Below are positions 28,326-34,772 of a stretch of 34,772 bases of DNA, piece after piece. The DNA is from Candidatus Niyogibacteria bacterium CG10_big_fil_rev_8_21_14_0_10_46_36. Lineage in GTDB: Bacteria; Patescibacteriota; Minisyncoccia; 1-14-0-10-42-19. The stretch spans positions 1-34,772 of the forward strand of contig PFCO01000006.1 in the NCBI GenBank assembly GCA_002772995.1, given 5' to 3'. Numbering within the stretch: position 1 is the first letter of the stretch; each line of letters begins with the position of its first letter. The position numbers and the translations under genes were made by a program. The notes below the pieces were generated by a model that searched no databases, was not told the DNA's origin, and was given only the letters and a program-made list of their open reading frames with translations.

Positions 28326-30896
28326 TTACCTTGTCTCGTAGAGCTTCGTGGTGTCGAACGGAGTCTTTTGTTTTTCTCCGGTGCTTCCCATTGCGCTTCC
28401 GAAAGACCGGTAGTTTTTCCCGGTAGAGGAGAATTGAGGAGTGGCAACGCCATAGGTTTTCGTCAGGGCGCGTATAATCTTTAGCGCGATGTCCTTTGTC
28501 GCAAATGCAACCCGGTCGCGTTCGCTGTCCTGTATTCCCCAGAAGACCATGCCGCTCGTTGCGTCAGCCATCTTGCTGATACTGCTCGGAGCTTTAAGAT
28601 CCGCTATGCGCCCATTCTTGTACACGATGTATTCTTGCCCCTTTATCCCGAATGGGTCAAAGATGAATACCGGCGTGATAACAATTGACTGTTTAACGCA
28701 TGCTGTAAGAAGTTCATCCAGTTTTCCGTGACGGATGGTTTCTATGCCGTCAGTTATCGGCACAAGAAATGTGAGCATTTCTCCATAACGGCTGATGCGT
28801 TCTTTGATGCGCAGCAATACCGTTTCTAGCATGAACTCGATATCTGTTGCGCCCTTGCAGTCAGTAGAACTGATCATCTTCTCTATCTTTGAGATATCGG
28901 GAGAAAGGAATTTCATTTGCTCTGCAAAAGCAATTTCTTGCTCAGCTGAGAAATATTTCTGTTCACTGAAATCAATGTGAGCGTAGGAGAAATCCCTCCC
29001 TACTCCTTCTCTGCATATTGCAAGAGCGGTCTGCGAGCCCCAGCGAGCAAGGTTGCCCTTGGTCGCAAGCGTTCCTTTCCCTACTACCTCGCCTGCCATG
29101 GAGTACGAGCGGTCTTTTGCGGTAATGATGCAGATTTCAGGAACCGTGCGCACCTTCACCAGCGGTTTTGGCGCTCCCGAGTCAATAAACTCGGGGATTC
29201 GTGAAGGCTCCGCTTTGCGGATTTCTTCAAGATTTTTTATCGGCTTTCTGTAAGATATTTCTCCCCGGCGATGATGTGTCTTTTTTTTCTGGACTTGAAA
29301 ATCATCCTTAAGGCGGTCTATCTCTTCAAGGAAGAGCATGACACTCTCGGCGGTCTCAAAGTTTTTTATGCCTTGGATATCGATGTCCGTTTCCGGGCCT
29401 GCTTCTTCTGACTGCGATGTGGAAAGCTCAACCGTAGGTTCCTGCTGGTCAAGGAAAAAGTCATTGAGCGATATTTTTTTATCTGGTGCTCCTTTTTCGC
29501 GTCTCCCTTCGGACTTTTTGTCTTCCGGCGTGAGGCGCTCTTCTCCCTTTTTTTCTTTTTTTCTCGGGGGTTCCTGGTTTTTGAGATTGTCTGCGGGCGG
29601 AGGAGTTTTTTGTTCCTGTTTGGGTGGGGGATTGTTCTCAAAGCTTCCTTCAAACGGCTTTTCGGATGTCGCTTCGCGCAGCTCTTCGTGCGAGTGTATC
29701 CGCGAGAGCTTGTCTTTCGCGGTCACAAAAAGAGATTTTATCTCCGCAAAGAACGCTTCCGCCTTCGCTTCGATCTCCGCAATGCGCATTTCAAATTCCT
29801 TTTGCTGGTCATCATGGCCGATGCCATGGTCCACCGTTTCTTTTAGCTTGTCCAGCTCATCGAGCAATTCTGCTGTTTCTTTTGTGTACGCATGATGTTT
29901 CAGCGTATCTATAAAGAGGTCGACCACATGGTTTATCTGCTTTCGCTGGTCTTTTGTTTCTACTCGGTGAGTGATGTACCCGTACATGAAAAGAAAATCA
30001 TCCCACGCTATCTCAGTCCGGCCTTCAAAGAGGGCGTGCGCACGCAAGAGCTTATGGAGCTTTACAATCGCCGCACGGTCAGTTAACACCGCATCTTCCT
30101 CGTGGAATCCCTGGGTCTCGATAACGATGTCGAGGAGAGAGACAAGCGCCCAGGTCATAACAAGCGGAACCCGGATCTTCGGGCTGCTCCCGCCTATATA
30201 TTCGTATGCCTTGTCCAGATCCTCCTTGCTTACTTTTGCTTTTGGAGCTGCGTCCAGAAGGTTTTCCGGCCAAGTACGCGACCGTCTCATTGCTTCACGG
30301 AGGTTTTTAAACCTCTTTTTGAATATGAGGTTTCTGCAAAACACGCCAAGCGAGAATCTGTCGATAACCTGTTCTTCAAGCAGTTTGGATGATCTGCTTT
30401 TCGGATTTGCGGCAGCAATGAGCTGGCGCATGGAAGAGGGGGTCCATTCCTCTTTCTTGGTTGACGGATTGAAATATTCGTATCTTCCTTCGTTTAAAAT
30501 AGGAAGAAGAACATTCATAATCTCGTCGGGTGCGCGCGTAATCTCATCAAAGAAACCCGTATCACACCGGAGAAAACAGCCTGGCTCAAAACTCTCAAAT
30601 ATCTTCTCTTCTTCTTTTCCGTGGCCGAGGTCGGTTTTTTCGCGGACAAGAACGGCGGGTCCTATGATTTGATTTATGGTCATCTCATTTGTTCCCTGTA
30701 CATGGTGAAGGCGCAAGCTTGTTGCATGCGCTATCAGTTCGCTTGATAGTGTTTTAGCAGTTCCTGTCGGTCCGATGATAAGCATGCTTTCCTTGGCAAG
30801 AAAACTTATCGGGAGGAATTTTTTCAATCCCTCCTGTCCTTCGATAAATTTATCCAGAGCATCATAAAGAAATTTTCCTATCTCTGTTACTTTCAT
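28326..30896 (-). CDS. MoxR-type AAA+ ATPase fused to a VWA domain
   Basis: An 856-residue single chain. The N-terminal part is a MoxR/RavA-like AAA+ ATPase: Walker A GPTGTAKT (42-49), Walker B FFDEIT (115-120), sensor segment LIAAANPKSRS and VIDRFSLGVF with the arginine finger. A charged linker rich in Lys, Glu and Pro (about 420-500) follows. The C-terminal 270 residues are a VWA domain with an intact MIDAS metal site: DRSYS (595-599), Thr in GATDIE, Asp in ITDG. MoxR and VWA proteins usually occur as neighbouring genes (RavA-ViaA, CobS-CobT) that act as metal-insertion or chaperone machines; here both are in one polypeptide. GGGAGG sets the start; a structured leader precedes it. Confidence 0.9.
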   Translation of the reverse strand: MKVTEIGKFLYDALDKFIEGQEGLKKFLPISFLAKESMLIIGPTGTAKTLSSELIAHATSLRLHHVQGTNEMTINQIIGPAVLVREKTDLGHGKEEEKIFESFEPGCFLRCDTGFFDEITRAPDEIMNVLLPILNEGRYEYFNPSTKKEEWTPSSMRQLIAAANPKSRSSKLLEEQVIDRFSLGVFCRNLIFKKRFKNLREAMRRSRTWPENLLDAAPKAKVSKEDLDKAYEYIGGSSPKIRVPLVMTWALVSLLDIVIETQGFHEEDAVLTDRAAIVKLHKLLRAHALFEGRTEIAWDDFLFMYGYITHRVETKDQRKQINHVVDLFIDTLKHHAYTKETAELLDELDKLKETVDHGIGHDDQQKEFEMRIAEIEAKAEAFFAEIKSLFVTAKDKLSRIHSHEELREATSEKPFEGSFENNPPPKQEQKTPPPADNLKNQEPPRKKEKKGEERLTPEDKKSEGRREKGAPDKKISLNDFFLDQQEPTVELSTSQSEEAGPETDIDIQGIKNFETAESVMLFLEEIDRLKDDFQVQKKKTHHRRGEISYRKPIKNLEEIRKAEPSRIPEFIDSGAPKPLVKVRTVPEICIITAKDRSYSMAGEVVGKGTLATKGNLARWGSQTALAICREGVGRDFSYAHIDFSEQKYFSAEQEIAFAEQMKFLSPDISKIEKMISSTDCKGATDIEFMLETVLLRIKERISRYGEMLTFLVPITDGIETIRHGKLDELLTACVKQSIVITPVFIFDPFGIKGQEYIVYKNGRIADLKAPSSISKMADATSGMVFWGIQDSERDRVAFATKDIALKIIRALTKTYGVATPQFSSTGKNYRSFGSAMGSTGEKQKTPFDTTKLYETR

Positions 30897-30904
30897 GATG
30901 TCCT

Positions 30905-31096
30905 CCCTGTATCCGTGTTGGTTGTATTTTTAATGTTCAGTACTTGCCTTTTACAGAAAAAGGCAAGTTGGGTACCGATCCGATTCTTCCAGAGGAGGGG
31001 AGTGCATACACTTCTCCCGTCCTACGTAGGGATAGAATGGGTCAGGTAGTGCCTAACTTGCCCTTTCCTTTCTGATAGGTATTGCCTATGTAATTT
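30905..31096 (-). ncRNA. structured 5' leader RNA of the MoxR-VWA gene
   Basis: The predicted transcript starts near 31096 and runs about 200 nt to the ATG. On the minus strand GGCAAGTT (31055-31062) can close a roughly 100-nt domain with AACTTGCC (30962-30969). The same AACTTGCC can instead form an 11-bp hairpin with the following AAAAGGCAAGT (30942-30952 on the plus strand): the two folds exclude each other, as in riboswitches and attenuators. Inner hairpins include TTAGG/CCTGA, AGTG/CACT and the palindrome CCTACGTAGG. A CCTCC inside the domain could pair with the GGAGG ribosome binding site. No known riboswitch class recognised. Confidence 0.6.
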
Positions 31097-31102
31097 GGCT
31101 TT

Positions 31103-31130
31103 ATTGTACTAAATCTCAATAGATTGTCAA
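31103..31130 (-). promoter_or_regulatory. promoter of the MoxR-VWA leader
   Basis: Minus-strand TTGACA (31125-31130), 16-nt spacer, TACAAT (31103-31108). Confidence 0.85.
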
Positions 31131-31184
31131 TCCCGCTAAAAATCGCGTTTGCCATAGGATTAGTCACTAGGGGGGTATTTGTAT

Positions 31185-31294
31185 AAAAAAAAAGAGGGGC
31201 GTAACCGCTTTGTAAGCGTTGCCCCTCATTGATTTGTAGCGTCCCCCGGACGCTTTTGTGATTACTGCACCGTCTTACAGACGCGTGCCTCAAG
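31185..31294 (-). ncRNA. candidate small RNA, about 110 nt
   Basis: A complete small transcription unit with no plausible ORF. The promoter (31300-31328) predicts a start near 31294. Three stems follow on the minus strand: GCAC-CGTCT/AGACG-GTGC, AGCGTCC/GGACGCT with a GGG loop, and a terminator GAGGGGC/GCCCCTC followed by nine T's (31185-31193). Single-stranded stretches are A-rich (AATCACAAAA, ACAAATCAATG). It does not resemble tRNA, 5S, 6S, SRP or tmRNA that I can see. Function unknown; it lies between the 16S gene and the MoxR-VWA leader. Confidence 0.65.
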
Positions 31295-31299
31295 TCTCA

Positions 31300-31328
31300 A
31301 ATATAACAAACATGTAAGCATGTGTCAA
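31300..31328 (-). promoter_or_regulatory. promoter of the candidate small RNA
   Basis: Minus-strand TTGACA (31323-31328), 17-nt spacer, TATATT (31300-31305). Confidence 0.88.
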
Positions 31329-31339
31329 TTAAGAAAAAT

Positions 31340-31386
31340 AAAAAAGGCGCTCTTACTGCTTACCATAAGCAGGGCGCCTTTTGCAC
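31340..31386. terminator. two-layer hairpin terminator
   Basis: AAAAGGCGC (31342-31350) pairs with GCGCCTTTT (31374-31382) outside a CTGCTTA/TAAGCAG inner stem. Read on the minus strand it is followed by a T-run, acting as a backup terminator after 16S and insulating the small RNA promoter. The roughly 65 nt between it and the next terminator show nothing recognisable. Confidence 0.75.
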
Positions 31387-31444
31387 AAGCCGGCTGTAGA
31401 TTGCCTTTATTGCGAATCTAACCATATCGTAACATGCTGCAAAG

Positions 31445-31478
31445 CAAAAAACAAAAATCCCGCGTGCGCGGGATTTTT
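31445..31478 (-). terminator. 16S transcript terminator
   Basis: On the minus strand AAAAATCCCGCG pairs with CGCGGGATTTTT, followed by TGTTTTTTG. It lies only 8 nt after the 3' arm of the 16S processing stem, so 16S is transcribed without tRNA, 23S or 5S. Confidence 0.9.
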
Positions 31479-31485
31479 GTAATAT

Positions 31486-31504
31486 GCATTTTCTTTTGTT
31501 CCGT
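31486..31504 (-). repeat. 3' arm of the 16S processing stem
   Basis: These 19 bases are the exact reverse complement of 33201-33219 before the 16S gene. In the transcript they pair, closing the 16S precursor into a stalk of the kind cut by RNase III. Confidence 0.85.
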
Positions 31505-31612
31505 CCGGTCGCGATTTGAGGCTCCGCGACCAACACCTATTACTCCCAGAGGAAGTATCGCCTAACTGTTCCGATTCTTCTTTGATGAAATCAAATGAAT
31601 ATCGGAAATAGT

Positions 31613-33170
<1,558 letters not shown>

Positions 33171-33177
33171 AATTGCA

Positions 33178-33219
33178 TACGAATATGCAATTCGGATAGA
33201 ACGGAACAAAAGAAAATGC
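33178..33219 (-). repeat. 5' arm of the 16S processing stem and adjacent hairpin
   Basis: Bases 33201-33219 pair exactly with 31486-31504. Between this arm and the 16S 5' end is a 10-bp hairpin, GAATTGCATA/TATGCAATTC, with a TTCG loop (about 33171-33194). Confidence 0.8.
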
Positions 33220-33260
33220 GTATTTCTTCTTTTGCTCTGGTATTCGGTTGTTAATGTATC

Positions 33261-33319
33261 CGGGCAAGTATGCCCGCTGCTGTTTGGAAAACAAAAACTG
33301 CCTTTTCAGACAGCAGCGG
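33261..33319 (-). other. 16S leader hairpins
   Basis: Two stems in the precursor leader: CCGCTGCTGT/ACAGCAGCGG (33274-33283 with 33310-33319) and CGGGCA/TGCCCG (33261-33276), which share their junction bases and so may compete. They lie between the promoter and the processing stem, where antitermination or assembly signals are found in other rRNA leaders. No clear boxA was found. Confidence 0.6.
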
Positions 33320-33381
33320 ATTTACTTGTTAACTGCGTATTCAAAAATTATATACTACTATGCTATTCCATACTAGTCTCC

Positions 33382-33409
33382 ATTATAATCGTTTATTTGT
33401 AGCGGTCAA
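33382..33409 (-). promoter_or_regulatory. 16S rRNA promoter
   Basis: Minus-strand TTGACC (33404-33409), 16-nt spacer, TATAAT (33382-33387); predicted +1 near 33375. The roughly 140 nt upstream to the next terminator contain nothing I can identify. Confidence 0.82.
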
Positions 33410-33552
33410 GGGGGCTATATTCTGTATTCTGCAAATCCTGGAAGGGGACTTGTGTAAAGCTTATTGGGCCTTCTCCTATATGCCAGGACCTCTACCCGCA
33501 ACGACTTTTTATACATTCATAGTAATACAGGATTGCTGGTGGCGTTTACAAT

Positions 33553-33580
33553 AACAAAACCCGCCGTACGGCGGGGTTTG
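33553..33580 (-). terminator. terminator after the beta-helix gene
   Basis: On the minus strand AACCCCGCC pairs with GGCGGGTT around GTAC, followed by TTTTGTTATTG. Confidence 0.85.
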
Positions 33581-33609
33581 TGGGGGATTACGCTCATATA
33601 TAAGCGTTG

Positions 33610-34772
33610 TTATTGAATAACATTTGGGTCGCATCCGGTTAGGCTTGAGAATGACGAACTAAAGTCATTTCTTGATCCGCCGTTGTAGAACCATGTGTTG
33701 CTATTCGTATCCCATGTGTTTGAGCTGATATTGTTTGTGCCGCATGTGGAAGTGCTGTCAGACAAATAGATTGGCCATACGGTTGTATTTGAATTGAATT
33801 GGTTTTCGGTAATTTGCGTATCTCGCACCCCCCATAGTCCCATAAATGTGTGTTCCGAGTCGTTTGTGTTTGGCCAATTGTTAAGTGCGAATGTATTATT
33901 TCGAATAATATTATTACCGCTGCCGTAGAAGAAGGACATGCCCCATGAGCCGTTCAAAATTGTGTTGTTCTCGAAGATGATATTTCTTATTCCGTTGGAA
34001 CTGCAGGGCGAGCCACTGCCTCCTGTTAGGCCGTTAAACTGTAATGCGCGACCTCCAAAATTCCGAATCGTATTATTATCAACCTGAGCTCCCACTATGT
34101 TATTGCAGGTTGAGTTGCTGAAATAGATTTGTTGCACATTCTTAAGGCTTAGCGGTTGTCCGTTTGTTGGGTTTGTTTTCTCTATGCAATTTGTAGCTAC
34201 ACCCACTGTACAATTCCCACTTTCTGCATATCCATTTACCTCAAGTGTATTACCACGTATTACTATTCCGCTTATGTTAGGATTCAATGGTGAAATTACG
34301 ATGCCCGAGAAAATATTATTATGGATCTTCGAGTTAAGGATCTGATTATTTGAATTGTGAACCTTAAACCCATCCCAACAATTTGAAATTTCGATGCCGT
34401 CCCATACATTGTACTGGCCATTTGCCTCTACTCGCTTTACATCGTTACTGCTTGCCGGGTTGTTGCATGCTATCTTTGGATTTTCTCCTGGGTAATTCCG
34501 AATGATTATCTCATTTCCGTTTGTGCAATTTTTATTAAGACTCAAAATAGAGTTAAGCGTGTAAGTTCCATTTCGCACATGTATAAGGTCCCCACAAGAC
34601 GCTGAAGAATAAGCTGTTCCTATGTTAGTGAAATCTCCACCGCTCGGTGCAACTATTGCATCTGGCGTTGATGCGGATGTTGGGGGTGGCGGAGGTGTTG
34701 CGGTGCCAATTGTGATCGATTGTGATAGCTGGTTGTTGTTTTCATTCGACTCAGCAAAACGGTTTACATCAT
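33610..34772 (-). CDS. secreted CARDB plus parallel beta-helix protein, 5' end missing
   Basis: The frame stays open to the window edge, giving 386 visible residues and an unknown N-terminal part. The first residues (DVNRFAESNENNNQLSQSITI) look like the last strand of a CARDB adhesion-type domain; a five-Pro, Ser/Thr linker follows; then about 320 residues of right-handed beta-helix with Asn-rich turns (NNIFSGIVIS, IRGNTLEVNG, NIIFENNTILNG, NNIIRNNTFALN), as in NosD and pectate-lyase-like proteins. Cysteines are spread through the helix. Such domains bind or cleave polysaccharides; catalytic residues cannot be assigned. An internal GTG at 34578 is not the real start, since the homologous-looking fold continues upstream. 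Confidence 0.82.
   Translation of the reverse strand, partial: DVNRFAESNENNNQLSQSITIGTATPPPPPTSASTPDAIVAPSGGDFTNIGTAYSSASCGDLIHVRNGTYTLNSILSLNKNCTNGNEIIIRNYPGENPKIACNNPASSNDVKRVEANGQYNVWDGIEISNCWDGFKVHNSNNQILNSKIHNNIFSGIVISPLNPNISGIVIRGNTLEVNGYAESGNCTVGVATNCIEKTNPTNGQPLSLKNVQQIYFSNSTCNNIVGAQVDNNTIRNFGGRALQFNGLTGGSGSPCSSNGIRNIIFENNTILNGSWGMSFFYGSGNNIIRNNTFALNNWPNTNDSEHTFMGLWGVRDTQITENQFNSNTTVWPIYLSDSTSTCGTNNISSNTWDTNSNTWFYNGGSRNDFSSSFSSLTGCDPNVIQ

Noticed and set aside
30962-31062. Resemblance of the MoxR-VWA leader to 5S rRNA (closing stem, ACCTGACCCATTC, GAGAAGTG)
   Set aside because: The conserved GAAC of loop C, the loop E sequence and the right spacing are missing; bacterial 5S is too conserved for this to fit.
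31042-31293. 83-codon ORF on the minus strand
   Set aside because: It crosses the small RNA, its terminator with nine T's and the next promoter; no ribosome binding site and no protein-like composition.
31547-31554. CTTCCTCT as a normal anti-Shine-Dalgarno
   Set aside because: It is about 70 nt beyond helix 45 and does not match CCTCC; kept only as a possible alternative tail in the findings.

Overview
The window looks like a chromosome segment of a small-genome bacterium of the Candidate Phyla Radiation (Patescibacteria, most likely Parcubacteria-like). This is inferred from gene content and style: short compact housekeeping proteins (threonyl-tRNA synthetase without TGS, a very short SMC, a NusB-Nudix fusion, S16 with a long acidic/Pro tail), a VirB2-like two-helix membrane protein, and a stand-alone 16S rRNA gene with an expanded helix and unusual 3' end. 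The standard genetic code fits every gene read.

Layout. 1-36 is the 3' part of an initiator tRNA. 89-3567 holds a family-4-like uracil-DNA glycosylase, small membrane proteins, an acyl-CoA thioesterase-like protein and a secreted 3D-domain protein. 3594-6124 is a two-gene surface-polysaccharide operon (GT4 glycosyltransferase and polyprenyl-phosphate sugar transferase). 6312-8280 holds two secreted proteins of unknown function. 8319-10101 is a three-gene, translationally coupled operon resembling a MotA/ExbB-ExbD stator with an unusual extracytoplasmic domain. 10284-20181 is mostly translation and replication: EF-P, GatB, MiaA, ThrS, DnaE, RNase HII, with small unknown genes between. 20197-22625 has a secreted crystallin-fold protein and a DUF1385-like membrane protein. 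22732-26933 is L32, NusB-Nudix, RNase III and SMC. 27070-28212 holds two small unknown proteins and S16. 28326-30896 is a single-chain MoxR ATPase plus VWA protein with a long structured leader. 31185-31294 is a candidate small RNA, 31613-33170 is 16S rRNA, and 33610 to the end is a secreted CARDB/beta-helix protein cut by the window edge.

Two kinds of expression signal are visible. Many housekeeping genes (udg, gatB, rnhB, rpmF, rpsP, thrS, dnaE) have a -10 box only 4-11 nt before the ATG, which predicts mRNAs with 0-5 nt leaders. Most genes for secreted, membrane or unknown proteins have a consensus TTGACA/TATAAT promoter, a leader of some tens of nucleotides and a strong AGGAGG ribosome binding site. 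Against this background the 16S gene is puzzling: directly after helix 45 and GGATCA it reads TTATCTAA, with no CCTCC anti-Shine-Dalgarno, and none appears before the 3' arm of its processing stem.

The best candidates for undescribed biology are the 16S 3' end, the structured leader with mutually exclusive stems in front of the MoxR-VWA gene, the promoter-to-terminator small RNA beside it, the stator-like operon, the apparently hinge-less short SMC, and an 18-bp-arm palindrome inserted in frame in miaA.
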